DNA of 64,000 bases from positions 108,501 through 172,500 of the forward strand of contig JACEEZ010014051.1 of the NCBI GenBank assembly GCA_016584305.1. The letters are read 5' to 3'. The notes beneath the pieces were generated by a model that ran no database searches, had not been told where the DNA came from, and worked only from the letters and a program-made list of their open reading frames with translations. The position numbers and the translations under genes were made by a program. Below, in pieces: positions 42,119 to 52,567 of this stretch. Source of the DNA: Chionoecetes opilio (lineage: Eukaryota > Arthropoda > Malacostraca > Decapoda > Majidae). How positions within the stretch are numbered: the stretch's first letter is position 1; each line of letters begins with the position of its first letter.

Positions 42119-42334
42119 ATTAACCCCTTCACACCCAGATCTTTCCTTTGCTATAAAAAAATGGTATGTTGTCGAGCCATAAAATTACGAAAAATAACTG
42201 AATATACCAAATGAATTAGTGGACAAGGATACTAAACAGGTCATAGCTATAAAAACATGTCTTTTAATCACTCAAAATCGTTTAATGGTAGCCAAATTTC
42301 AATGGAAATTACGTTCTGGGTCTCAAGGGGTTAG
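42119..42334. mobile_element. MITE F, copy 5, in a reversed LINE tail
   Basis: TTAA on the left, TTAG on the right. It splits the LINE tail (tacctagttgta | agtctaggtgtg). The LINE fragment continues to about 42475 on the minus strand. Confidence 0.83.
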
Positions 42335-42712
42335 TCTAGGTGTGATATGCGGTAAAAGACTTGTATTTGCCAGGTCCCGTCTCCATCTCTCATTTGGTAA
42401 GCTTTACTTTTAATCTCACGAATACTCATGACATTTACTATTTCATCAATCAGGTTACTCCTATCAATACAGTACGATTGCAATGATATGAGTAGCACTC
42501 CACAGAGCCCACTTGTATACTTGAATACACTGCATCCTGGTACAACACGGGTTTGTACAACACGATCCTGGTACAACACGGTGGGTCTGAGCAACCCACT
42601 TCATCCACACAACACTATTCATATTCATACAACACCATCTGGCGATCCAAAAGCAAGGCAATTCCGCCCTTACCTGCACTGCACGGTGCTGCGCTGCACG
42701 GCACACAACTGG

Positions 42713-43254
42713 AGTACCATATTTTATGGCTTATAAGACGCTGCATCTTTTAAAAAGCACCCTGATTTTGGAAAGAAATTCCTAAGAAAAAAATATAAAA
42801 ATATACAGATTTTCTACTGGTAGGCGATAATGAAATCTACCGATTTTCTCGGTAGGCGATGGTCCAAAGTGTCTTTTTGTTGCCCTGTTCCCATGTTCTT
42901 AGGCGTATCATACAACTTTTAGCTTGTATGCGATAATATTAGTAAATCATTTTGATGAATTCGCCATGGATGATAATTTCCAGGACTGAAAAGAGCTTGT
43001 GATACGTGTGACAGCCTGGTGGTAAATGATACATCAACACCAGCAGATGATAGATGGCGCTGTCTCCGAGGCGGAACGTAAACATCCCAGCGTGAGGACA
43101 TACTAGTTGATTTGAATGTCTTATGGTATTTTAAATACTTGTAACAGGTGAGTACTGAGGAAGTACTACAACATTAGTCTTGGAAGACTCACGAGTATTT
43201 TCGGGGTATTTTTTGGGGAAAAAGTGCATCTTATAAGGCGTAAAATACGGTACT
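42713..43254. mobile_element. inverted-repeat MITE M
   Basis: Ends AGTACCATATTTTATGGCTT and its inverse, about 26 bp with 3 mismatches. No transposase. Confidence 0.75.
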
Positions 43255-43400
43255 TCCTCAGTACTGAGTGCCTCAGTACTGAGTACCTCAGTACTTACCT
43301 GTTACAAGTATTTCAAATGCCATACAATATTCAAATCAACTAATCTGTCCTCACGCTGTAATGTTTACATTCTGCCTCGGAGGCCCAACAGATTGCCACC
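43060..43400. repeat. large inverted repeat around MITE M right end
   Basis: The segment reading gtgaggacatactagttgat to taacaggtgagtactgagg (about 43090-43165) is mirrored by 43255-43365. A third, direct partial copy (acatcaacactagctgacga) lies at 43440-43470. The arrangement suggests nested copies of one palindromic element. Confidence 0.6.
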
Positions 43401-43465
43401 AACAGCGCCATCTATTGTCTGCATGTTGACTAAAATGATACATCAACACTAGCTGACGATAGTTG

Positions 43466-43650
43466 GCGCTGTTGGAATGGACTCAGTCGTCAGGTGGTCA
43501 GTGCGGAGTCGATAGGGATCTTTAAAAGGAGTCTGCATAAATTCATGGATGGGGAAGAGAGGTGGATGTAGTAGTGTTAAGTAACAGGAACTACCTCGTG
43601 TAGGTCTCACGGCCTCTTGTAGCTTCCTTATTTTCTTATGTTCTTATGTT
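43466..43650 (+). mobile_element. LINE L3 3' end, short
   Basis: GLSRQVVSAESIGIFKRSLH region, 3' UTR, and TTATGTTCTTATG tail. It interrupts a ggcgctgttgg...ggcgccaatct context. Confidence 0.75.
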
Positions 43651-43654
43651 GGCG

Positions 43655-44285
43655 CCAATCTGCAAGGCGGAAAGGCTCAGTACCTTAGTAAACATCACAG
43701 GGTGAGGACAGATTAGTTGATTAATCTGTCTTATCTGCATTTAGTCATATGGAATTCGAAATATACTACTTCAACAGGTGAAGAAGTCTAAGTACCTCAC
43801 ATAAAGAGTGCTGAATTTTTGGGAAAAAGTCATTTTAAGCGTAACCTCGTCAACTTTCCTCTTGGAGACTGCTGGTGGTGTTCGCATATTATTTAGGGGC
43901 AAAGTGCAGTCAAAACCGATTATACGGTAGCCCTCAATTTGGCTTATTAGGCAGCCAAACTGCTGGTGAATGCCACGCGAATTATCATGATTCATTCAGT
44001 CTTGAGGGGCCCGAGTCCACCCTTTCTTGTTCACCTTGTTCCTCATGTTAGTACTTTAATGCTTAAAGCAAAGAGCTCAAATGAAACATTCCCAATACAG
44101 AATAGATCAATAGGAAAAATTATTCCATGAATTTTGAGGTAGGCCTGGCGCACTGTTTGTTCAACCTGACCTCCATGTTCGACTAACTCTTGAAACAAGA
44201 CAATCCCATGAACTTACAGACCAAGACAAGGCAATTGAAACAAGACTTACAGAGTACTTCCATAAACTTTAGAGTAGACCCTGCG
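43655..44285. other. intron segment, nothing recognised
   Basis: No repeat family or coding signature could be assigned. Short partial matches to the 43060-43400 inverted repeat occur near 43690-43730. Confidence 0.4.
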
Positions 44286-44287
44286 AA

Positions 44288-45587
44288 CAGTGTGCAAGAC
44301 CAGACCTTCCGAGACCAAGACCAGACCCTTCGAAACCAAGACCAAGACCAGACCTTCCGAGACCAAGACCAAGGCCAGACCCTCCGAGACCAAGACCAAT
44401 ACCCTCCGAAACAGACCAAGACCAAGAACAGGCATATAAAAATATTTTTTATAAATATGACTATCTGAATGTTTTTGGTCTGTACTGCGTAAATACTAAA
44501 TGGTATTGTCCTAAGTTGTTGGGATGGGATCGCCGCAAGTGCTTGATAAAAGCCAACGTGGTGCCAGCCTTGTCCGTGATGCTGTGCTTGCAGAAAGTAC
44601 AAACTGCTGTGTGCTTCTGGCTTCCGTATTTCTTATAAAAAAAACTCCTTGTGGTCCTTGAACGCAAATTTGATAACTGCTGAAGATGCCGACATGATTA
44701 CTCATTCCGGTGTGCGAACGGAAACTAAGCGAGACTAGTCCAGTACACCTCACTGTCCGACGTCCTGTGTCACTGCCAGACAGAGTTGCCAGGTCCTGTC
44801 AATTGTTGTATTTCTTGCCAGAAATTATTAAACAAATTTTGGAATTTGCCAGAAATATTCATCAATTGAATTTCATTTTTTTATGATGAAAAATTTTAAA
44901 TGCCAAAAAAGTAAAGTGTGAATGCCAAAAGTATATTTTGTGGTTTGTGCACCTGGCAACCCTGCTGCCAGATGTGCTCCATGTAACCACTAACGAGCTC
45001 TGGTAGAAGGGGGGTAAGGGTAACGTATAAGGCAGGAAATATATTTACAAAATTTAATATATGTGAACAACTGAACATCTAGGTCAAATATTTCTGCTTC
45101 GTTGGCATGAAGAAACAAACATAGGAAAATAGCAATTTTTGTGGTTACATTTTCCAAGCGAGCTAAACCTGTGGTGTACGTGTAGGAAGGGTGCGGGCAT
45201 TGCATAGGCCTACACAAATATGAAGTACACGGAGGTGAACAGAGCTGCAAACATGCGTGCGTGCAAACGGAGATTATCACTGCGAGAATGGCCACGTCAT
45301 GCATGTTCTCGCAACTTGCACACACTCTTATCAGCGCTCGCAGGGCTCATCTCATGCATCATCACCGTAGAGCTAGTCAGGCAGTATCTATAGACAGTAC
45401 AACGCTGTAGGGCGCGCCATGAATTAAAACAGCCATATTTTTTCTCCGTGTATGATAATAAATTCCGACATTCCCCCCGCCACGATGCACTTTTTAATCC
45501 TGGTCTCGACCTGGTCTCGAGCCAAACTCCGAGACCAAGATCAAGACCAAGACCACATCAAACTGGTCTCGAGACCTACAACACTGG
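44288..45587 (-). mobile_element. hAT-like element remnant
   Basis: The left edge CAGTGTGCAAGACCAGACC and right edge (minus) CAGTGTTGTAGGTCTCGAGA are similar inverted ends, followed inside by repeated ccgagaccaagaccag on both sides. CAGTG ends and a BED finger fit the hAT superfamily. No 8-bp duplication was found. Confidence 0.6.
44510..44690 (-). pseudogene. BED zinc-finger fragment of a hAT transposase
   Basis: Reads YGSQKHTAVCTFCKHSITDK, AGTTLAFIKHLRRSHPNNL. C-x2-C then H-x4-H with aromatic residues is a BED finger, the DNA-binding start of hAT transposases and their domesticated relatives. No dimerisation (hATC) domain was seen nearby, so it is a fragment. Confidence 0.75.
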
Positions 45588-45599
45588 CCTAGTGAGACG

Positions 45600-46090
45600 A
45601 GTGAGTGTGGTGGTTGTGTAGACACTGTAGGCGGTGGTGGTTGTGTAGACACTGTGGACGGTGGTGGTTGTGGCCGTGTGTTTACCTTTCCTCTACTCTC
45701 GTTTCTCCGCTTTTTTGTCCTTGTCCTTATCGACACCTGGCTTCCTCGAACCACCACCACCACCACCAGTACTTGTAGATGCCACAGTCATAGCACAAAA
45801 CGCCAAAGGTACCGTCACTTGGAGCAAAAATCAGCACAGTCGTCAAGATGGCTGCCGGGAAGATAACGAACACCAACACGGACGCTTGCGGGCGATGCAT
45901 TCTGGGCCGACGTCATTCCGTGACGTCAGCGCGCGTCTCGCCAAAAGTGAATTTGAAGCGCCACGTTGGGATTCTGGCAGCATGTCCAACCTGTCGCCAC
46001 TACTGTGTTTCACCAAGGCTGAGACTCCCCAAATGCGAGGGACCACTGTAGTGCTATAAAACTTTTCTCTTCCACTTGCTCTCGTGGCAT
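45600..46090 (+). promoter_or_regulatory. GC-rich island with CRE palindrome (candidate promoter)
   Basis: Contains TGACGTCA near 45923, a second GACGTCAT, and an ATG in AAGATGGCTGCC context at 45848 opening a 67-codon frame with CxxC pairs (CGRC, CPTC). A TATAAAA lies near 46056. The composition is unlike the surrounding AT-rich intron. The frame is short and has no recognised domain, so whether it is a gene start or a captured fragment is open. Confidence 0.3.
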
Positions 46091-46289
46091 CGATGTGACC
46101 GTCGTCAGGGCCAGACACAATGCAGCCAAACTGCATACTTTTTTCTCATGCTACCTCGCTGATCAGTCAAGAGCACCCACTTGCTCTGCCATCACTTTTT
46201 TTAATGACTTACCTCGCCTGACTCACCATCACACGACACCCCACCTTCTCCTGCCACTCATCCATTTGTGTTATATATGTTGTGTATAA

Positions 46290-46530
46290 TTGACAGCGAG
46301 CTTTGCTCGCTGTCGCTTACCATAAGACCCGTGGAACCAAGTTTCCGCCAAAAAGTGTATAACTACTCCTAAATATTGTCGGATTGAGCTGAAATTCGAC
46401 ATGCAAGTAGTGCTGTCAAAATCAACGGGGGTCTGTGTAACAAACTTTTTGCATAGAACAAGCCCTTAATGAGTAATTCACGTAATGAGTTAATTGGCTG
46501 GAACGTGGCTCGCTGTCACGTTCCAGCCAC
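46290..46530. repeat. segment bounded by two perfect hairpins
   Basis: Hairpin 1: GACAGCGAGC TTT GCTCGCTGTC (46292-46314). Hairpin 2: 13-bp stem TGGCTGGAACGTG (46495-46507 with 46517-46529) around the loop GCTCGCTGT, which repeats half of hairpin 1. It is probably a small mobile element with hairpin termini. Confidence 0.55.
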
Positions 46531-47173
46531 AAGAACTGACCCAAAAGCAAAGGGGCCAGAGGCTGGATGTCTATACTTGATGTACATTGTGTACATACAG
46601 TAAAACCCTTACAACTGGGCACGATAGGGGCTCTGCCCCTTGCCGAGTTATTCAATATACCGAATTATGCAAATGCCCTCCTCTGATATGGGGGGGGGAA
46701 ATGTAAATACAGTACTGTAAAAGCATAAAAACAACACTTACCAGTGAACACCCGGGTAGCAGCAGTCATGTAATCCAAGGAGAGGGGAGCCTTGTTGTAA
46801 CATGTAGAAGATGTTAGGGGGACAGGGAGGACACACAGTTACTCCCAGTACAGCCCCTGTTACTCCTCCACTGTACAGGTACAGTACTGTATACAATACA
46901 ATGCAGTACAGTGTGGTGATTATAAAGTGATTAAAGTGATTGCGTAAGTGATAACAGTGTTCAAATGCGACTGAGTCCCCCTAACATCTTCTACATGTTA
47001 CAACAAGGCTGCCCTCGCCTTGGGTTACAGGACTGCTGCTACCCGTGCACTGGTAACTCTTGTTTTTATGCTTTTACATTACTGTATTTACATTTTTTTT
47101 TTTCTTTTACCCATATCAGAGGAGGGCATTTGCATAATTCGGCATATTGAATAACTCAGCAAGGGCCAGAGTC

Positions 47174-47230
47174 ACACCCAGTTACTCCTCCACTGTCTCC
47201 ACAGGAGACAGTGGAGGAGTAACTGGGTGT
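47174..47230. repeat. perfect 27-bp-stem hairpin
   Basis: ACACCCAGTTACTCCTCCAC... pairs without mismatch to its inverse over 27 bp, around a 3-base loop (ACA). Confidence 0.95.
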
Positions 47231-47249
47231 GTACAGGGAGGAAAATCTT

Positions 47250-47528
47250 TCTGCACCATTGAGTGGCCTAAGAACACCCACATGCCCTGTCCATTAACTC
47301 TACCTTCGACTGTGAGTGCATGGGAGGACACAGGGGGGCGGCATGAGCCTCTAATCACAGGCGTCACTATAACAATGCTGCCTGTGCCACCACGGGCGAG
47401 GGCCAACCATCACAGCCCTCAAGTGAGCCTCCAGAGCCTACCATCTGAGCCCTGGAGGTCACTGCCTACAGGCGCTATAGACATAATGTAAAAAAAAAAA
47501 AAGAAAAAAAAAAAAAAAAAAAAAAAAA
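47250..47528 (+). mobile_element. tRNA-derived SINE S1, headless
   Basis: Body and 3' end match other S1 copies, ending in an A-rich tail. The tRNA-like head is missing. Confidence 0.82.
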
Positions 47529-47885
47529 CTTTGTCGTTGCCTTGCCTTGTCCTTGCCTTTTATATCAAATTCAGAGTTATACAATGCTGAGTTATAAGGG
47601 TTTTACTGTATATACATTTGACTATGGATATTTGACCTAACCATTTCATGTGTTTGTAGTGTGTAATGAGCGCTGCATTGTTGCAGTTTTGGGGTTTGTT
47701 CAAGGATAACTGAACGATCATCAACTAAGGGTGATGGAAGGAAAGATTGTGCAAAAAATTACAATTTAAAAGACCATGACTGTATAAAAATAACATTATA
47801 TTGATTTAATAGACCATGACCTAGAGGTGAAAACACTAGTGGTCACTTCACCTGAAACCAACTATAATTAACATACACTTATATA

Positions 47886-48318
47886 CAGGTTGAAGTTCCC
47901 AAACCCAGCATCCCAAGACTCGGCAACACCCAAAACTCGGCTATGGTTCCGGATTTTCCAAAACCCAGCGCGTAGTTGCCGGGTCGGCCGCTGGGTGCCA
48001 CCACACTAGGCCGCTTGGTTTCTCCCGCCGATTTGTTTGTTGTTATTGTTCAGTGGTGTTGTGACTGTAGAGTTGTGTACACTGTTATTTTGTGTACTTC
48101 TACAGGTCTGTTATTGGTATTATGGCTCCCAAACGTCCAGGAACACCTACTGGTGCAAGTGAAAAGAAAAGGAAGAACAATGTGCTAACTATTTCTAAGA
48201 AAATTGACCTTTTGTAGAAGTTGGATGGCGGAACCTCAGTACGTTCTAAAAGTCGGAAAATTCCATTACTCGGCTCGGCGCTGGTCCCGAGGTTGCCGAG
48301 TTTGGGAACTTCAACCTG
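47886..48318 (+). mobile_element. MITE B with transposase N-terminal fragment
   Basis: Family B ends and TA. ATG at 48122 opens the same CENP-B HTH start as 29385 but stops at TAG (48215) after 31 codons. Confidence 0.86.
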
Positions 48319-48752
48319 TACCAATACACCATGTACTTATACCAATACTTATATACGAAACTAAGACCATCACCAAAACACAACACAACACACAAGCAAC
48401 AGCATAAACCCTACTCAAAACAAAACACAAATGAAATAGCCTAGACGCCAATGAGTACAAGGTCGTGAGTTGACATGAGATGTTTGTATAATTACTAGTT
48501 AAAATTTAAGTTAAAGTTAAAGTAAGTTCACGTTCACCTACATCGTTCTCAATCGTATATTAAGTCTTATCACGCCGAGGGACGAGAGTGGTAAGAAGAG
48601 CCCCCAGGTATCGTCCAGCCTCAGGAGTAGTGGAATCTTCGCTGTCTGGGTTGACACTGATTTGAGCGAGGGTGTGGAGCCCTTTTATCAGGGGGGAATG
48701 AAGCTCAGTGGCTTCAGTTGTCCTGACTGCGACCGGTGTGAGTCGAGACAAG
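48319..48752. other. intron segment with a Thr/Pro-containing short frame, unassigned
   Basis: A 63-residue minus-strand frame (48560-48751) has no recognised domain. The rest is A/C-rich. Confidence 0.4.
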
Positions 48753-48753
48753 T

Positions 48754-49076
48754 ACAGCTAAGTATTAATAATCCGACCTTGGGGGGACCGAAGGTAGGTC
48801 GGATAATTGGAATAGTCGGATGTTCGGATATCACATTAACCATAAACGTAAGGACAAAATGGTATAGAACATAAAAGATGCAGCTCTTGAAGGCCGATCC
48901 AGTGGTAGACGCCAAAGTAAAATTCATGCATAAATAAAGCCACAAATCAATGTTTTCTATAAACTAAAAAAAAATAAGTAAAATAAATGGCCAAAACAAG
49001 ACACAATGTGGTGGTGAAAAAAGTCGGTTGTTTGGACAAGTCGGATGTTTGGAGGTGGATGTTGGGAATTTGGCTG
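48754..49076 (+). mobile_element. pogo-like MITE T, fourth copy
   Basis: Complete ends, TA outside. Interior matches 34498-34805. Confidence 0.85.
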
Positions 49077-49206
49077 TAGTCGAAGCATGTTGCCCGAGGG
49101 AGGGGGGCAGAATGATGGAACAGCATTGGCGTAGTGGTGATTAGCCAACGGTTGAGGTAATTACATTGGGAGGAACCAGGGTCGTCACAAGTGTCTTCAT
49201 TGGACA

Positions 49207-49443
49207 TTGGATAGTTTTATCTACCATTACGCACGTCTGCCCCATGTTATGTCCGACACAAAAAAATGGACTTACGAACAGCCTCTCGGGAGTATTCATT
49301 TTGTAATTCAGGGACTTTCTGTGATTGGGCCCAAAAGAAGTGTCACCAAATGCAAAGTTGATAACAAATTGAAAAAATATACAAGTGGTCCTGGGGCAAG
49401 TGTAACGATGAATTTTCCACATAGACCCAATCACCACTTATGA
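49207..49443 (+). CDS. unrecognised 78-codon open frame
   Basis: Encodes MDSFIYHYARLPHVMSDTKK, then WTYEQPLGSIHFVIQGLSVI and a Lys/Pro-rich end. Composition is protein-like rather than repeat-like, and it lies in a 500-bp stretch (49080-49600) with no other assigned element. It could be an exon or transposon fragment. No start context or splice sites are convincing. Confidence 0.25.
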   Translation: MDSFIYHYARLPHVMSDTKKWTYEQPLGSIHFVIQGLSVIGPKRSVTKCKVDNKLKKYTSGPGASVTMNFPHRPNHHL

Positions 49444-49689
49444 CTGAGTCGTAAGTATTTTTCCTTCTCTCAAATATCCAGCCTCATTATATCTTAATAA
49501 GCATAGCTAGGTAAGAAAAAATAAGTAAAGGAAGATGTTTGACTAACACAAATAAGGATATTGTTTCTCTCAGAAGTACAGACGCCCGGACAGGCCAGTA
49601 GAGGGGATAGTGGCAAAACACCAATTCATATCATCAAAAAAATTTGACAAGCATCAAGAAAACTGGGAAAATTACATAATAGCAGGTTT

Positions 49690-50480
49690 TCTCTGTCATC
49701 TAGATAACTATCCCCTCTTCTTCAATGACACTCAACTGTCTCCTTCTACAATGAACATTCTAGGACTATCCTTTACTAAAAATCTGAACTGGAAATCTCA
49801 CATCTCATCTCTTGCTAAAACAGCTTCTAAGAAGTTAGGTGTCCTGTGGCATCTGCGTCCTTTTTTTTCTCCCTCCCAATTGCTTGCTCTCTACAGGGGC
49901 CTTATCCGCCCATGTATGGAGTATGTCTCACATGTTTGGGGAGGATCCACTCATACAGCTCTCCTAAACAGGATTGAGTCAAAAGCTTTTCGTCTCATCA
50001 ACTCCTCTCCTCTGACTGACTGTCTTCAATCTTTAAATCACCGCCACAATGTTGCTTCTCTTGCTATCTTCTACCGTTATTTTCATGCTCACTGCTCTTC
50101 TGAACTTGCTAACTGCATGCCTCCCCCACTCCCGCGGCCTCGCTGCACAAGACTTTCTACTCATTCCCATCCCTATTCTGTCCATCTTCCCAATGCAAGA
50201 GTTAATCAGTATCTTTACTCTTTCATCCCTTTCACTGGTAAACTCTGGAACTCTCTTCCTGTTTCTATTTTTCCACTTTCCTATGACTTAAATCCTTTCA
50301 AAAGAAGAGTAACAAGACACCTCCCGAACTAAATTGGCCTACCCCTCTGTTTTTATTTTATTCTCTGACTGTCTTCTCTATAGGGACTGGCAACTAAGCG
50401 GCCTTTGTGTTACCCATTTTTGTTGTGCCCTTGGCCAGTTCCCTGTCATGTATAAAAAAAATAAAAAAATAAAAAAAAAA
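49690..50480 (+). mobile_element. jockey-like LINE, 5'-truncated, with A-rich tail
   Basis: A single uninterrupted frame to 50332: LGLSFTKNLNWKSHISSLAK, then GVLWHLRPFFSPSQLLALYR, GLIRPCMEYVSHVWGGS, and a C-terminus ending NPFKRRVTRHLPN. This is the connection/C-terminal part of a jockey-type RT. A 3' UTR with cccttggccagttccctgtc and an (A)n(T)A tail follows. The intact frame suggests a recent insertion. Confidence 0.85.
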
Positions 50481-50524
50481 AACTGTTTACATACAGCAAC
50501 GAAGTATTTCTCTTTTTTATGAAT

Positions 50525-50660
50525 AATGGACCTCTCTCTTCTTTAAGTGTTAGTAATTTAATTTCCTTAGTTTTACAGATTAGATCTTTAAATTTGGGCA
50601 CCATCTTAGTTGCAATCATTTGTATCCATTCTTTCCTACATTTTGATATTTTATTTGTGT
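50525..50660 (-). mobile_element. LINE fragment, reversed
   Basis: The minus strand reads CRKEWIQMIATKMVPKFKDL, then KEIKLLTLKE, the segment just upstream of the RGDLI motif in the LINE family ending at 5115 and 24590. Confidence 0.68.
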
Positions 50661-50694
50661 GCATGTGCGTGTGTGTGTTGCGAGTTTTTACTTA

Positions 50695-50870
50695 CATAGC
50701 CCGTCAGGGTGGCAAGGTTGGTAGAGTGAGCTCGCAATGTGCAGCGTCCCTGTGCATTCGGTCAGCGGTTCGAGTCCGTCTAGTTCGTGCTGACGTGGCG
50801 GCGCTTTGTATAGTCAATAACCTTGTAGTTGGTACTTGCACAGTGTCTAGATAGGATGAAAATCTTATCT
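50695..50870 (+). mobile_element. tRNA-like SINE, third type (candidate)
   Basis: Head with TTGGTAGAGTGAGC (A-box-like) and GGTTCGAGTCC (perfect B box), followed by a tail ending ggatgaaaatcttatctttt. Only one copy is seen in the window, so family status is inferred. Confidence 0.5.
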
Positions 50871-50922
50871 TTTACTTACATTTGGGCATCAGACTAACCT
50901 CAGTCTCTTATTTTCTTTTTAG

Positions 50923-51081
50923 GGTACTCTCCCTCAGGGTAAAGGCAACAGTCGCCACAGGACCACAGCAGAGTGCCAGGAACTGAATGAACTTGGTTTT
51001 GAATCCTCGGGGGAACTGGGAGCCTTGTCTGATTCCGCATCCTCCTTGTCCTCCGCATCACTGATCAAGGTCTGTATTAAT
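50923..51081 (+). CDS. Arl13b: ARL13B exon, C-terminal Ser-rich region
   Basis: Encodes GTLPQGKGNSRHRTTAECQE, then LNELGFESSGELGALSDSAS and SLSSASLIKVCIN, continuing the low-complexity C-terminal tail from the previous exon in phase 0. Acceptor cttttttag. Donor AAT|GTAAGT at 51082, with an alternative AAG|GTCTGT 12 bases upstream that would drop VCIN and keep phase. Assignment rests on splice-site quality, phase and composition, since the tail of ARL13B is poorly conserved. The RVxP ciliary motif was not seen. Confidence 0.65.
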
Positions 51082-51084
51082 GTA

Positions 51085-51447
51085 AGTCTATTTTTTTTAT
51101 TATGGTCAAAATGCAGTCAGGAAGCCACGCCCCCTGCCTGCCCTTCTATTCTACAGGGCAGCTGATTGGTGCATTCCTCGTATCATCACTACCAATCACA
51201 ATATCTTCACTACTTAACAGCGGCGTGACCACTGGACAGCAATCTTCACTACAGAGGGATTTTTGATTTTGTCACCTTCTGTAGTGAAGATTGCTGTCCA
51301 GTGGTCACGCTGCTGTTAAGTAGTGAAGATATTGTGATTGGTAGTGATGATACAAGGAATGCACCAATCAGCTGCCCCGTAGAATAGAAGGGGAGGCAGG
51401 GGGCGTGGCTTCCTACTGCATTTTGACCATAATAAAAAAAATAGACT
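51085..51447. mobile_element. foldback element K, copy 2, at a splice donor
   Basis: Same arms as 37952-38315. The outermost inverted bases (AGTCTATTTTTTTTATTATG) begin at donor position +4, so the exon donor is partly made of the element. Confidence 0.88.
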
Positions 51448-51599
51448 ATAGTTGTGACATGCAGGACAAGACCTAAGCTGGTGCTGTCCCATCTCCAAAA
51501 CTACACTTATCCAGCTTTGAAGGCGTGAATATTCTTGTAGGTAGAATGGTGTGGATGTAAAATGGTGCAGGGATGCGTAACTTTAGTTATGAGAAGAGA

Positions 51600-52080
51600 T
51601 TGAAACTATAAAATTTACACTCACTCGAGAGGCGTAGAGTAAGGGGCGATCTGATAGAAGTGTTTAAGTGGATAAAGGGATACAATAAAGGCGATGTAGG
51701 TAAAGTTCTTACGGCTAGTAACCAGGGTAGAACAAGAAGTAACGGATTCCAGCTGGAAAAGCGTAGATTTAAAAAGGAAATTGGGAGAAACTGGTTCACA
51801 AATAGGGTGGTGAATGATTGGCATGGACTCAGTCGTCAGGTGGTCAATGCGGAGTCTATTGGGGTCTTTAAAAGGAGTCTGGATAAATTCATGGATGGGG
51901 AAGAGAGGTGGATGTAGGTAGAGTTAAGTAACAGGAACTCCCTCGTGTAGATCTCACGGCCTCTTGTAGCTTCCTTATTTCTTATGTTCTTATGTTCTTA
52001 TGTAGGTAGTGTTAAGTAACAGGAACTACCTCGTGTAGGTCTCACGGCCTCTTGTAGCTTCCTTATGTTCTTATGTTTCT
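51600..52080 (+). mobile_element. LINE L3 3' end, best-preserved copy
   Basis: Open frame 51660-51917: FKWIKGYNKGDVGKVLTASN, RRFKKEIGRNWFTNRVVNDW, KFMDGEERWM. The 3' UTR and TTATGTTCTTA tail are present twice (to 51999 and to 52080). Confidence 0.8.
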
Positions 52081-52084
52081 TATT

Positions 52085-52379
52085 CTTGGCATGTAACAAG
52101 GCACCTCCTCATCCAGGTAATGCCACAGTGCAAGGGATCTGTAAGGGAAGCTGTAATTCTTGACATCTCTCTTGCCTGTGGTCCTCTTCAACTTCTTCCC
52201 ATGACCTCTCCTGTCTCTCTCAGCCCACAAACAACATATCATCTCTATCAACATTCTCCAGTCTCTTGGAAACCGTGAACACATTAATCAGATCACCTCT
52301 TTCCCCTTCTTTTCTCCAGGGTTGCAAGATTTAGGCTTGACAGTCTTTCCTCATATGATAAATCTCTTTAAGCTCTCTC
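52085..52379 (-). mobile_element. LINE C-terminal end, reversed
   Basis: The minus strand reads RRGHGKKLKRTTGKRDVKNY, SFPYRSLALWHYLDEEV, same family as 5115-5620. Confidence 0.72.
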
Positions 52380-52567
52380 TTAACCCCTTCACGCCCAAAT
52401 CTTTCCTTTGCTATAAGAAATCATATGTTATCGAGCTATAGAATTACGAAAAGTCACTGAATATACCAAATTAGTTAGTGGACAAGGATACTAAACAGGT
52501 CATATATATAAAATGTTGCTTATAGTCACAAAAAATTGTCTAATGGTACACAAATTACAATGGATAG

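Larger units (their letters stand above)
46598..47608 (+). mobile_element. MITE D, copy 3, with nested SINE and inverted arms
   Basis: Family D ends with TA. Contains inverted arms of about 105 bp (46713-46822 and 46974-47083, around gttgtaacatgtagaagatg), a perfect hairpin (47174-47230), and a partial S1 SINE with poly(A) (47250-47528). Confidence 0.8.

Noticed and set aside
44510..44690. BED finger as a host transcription factor
   Set aside because: Lies between hAT-like inverted ends and lacks any other domain.
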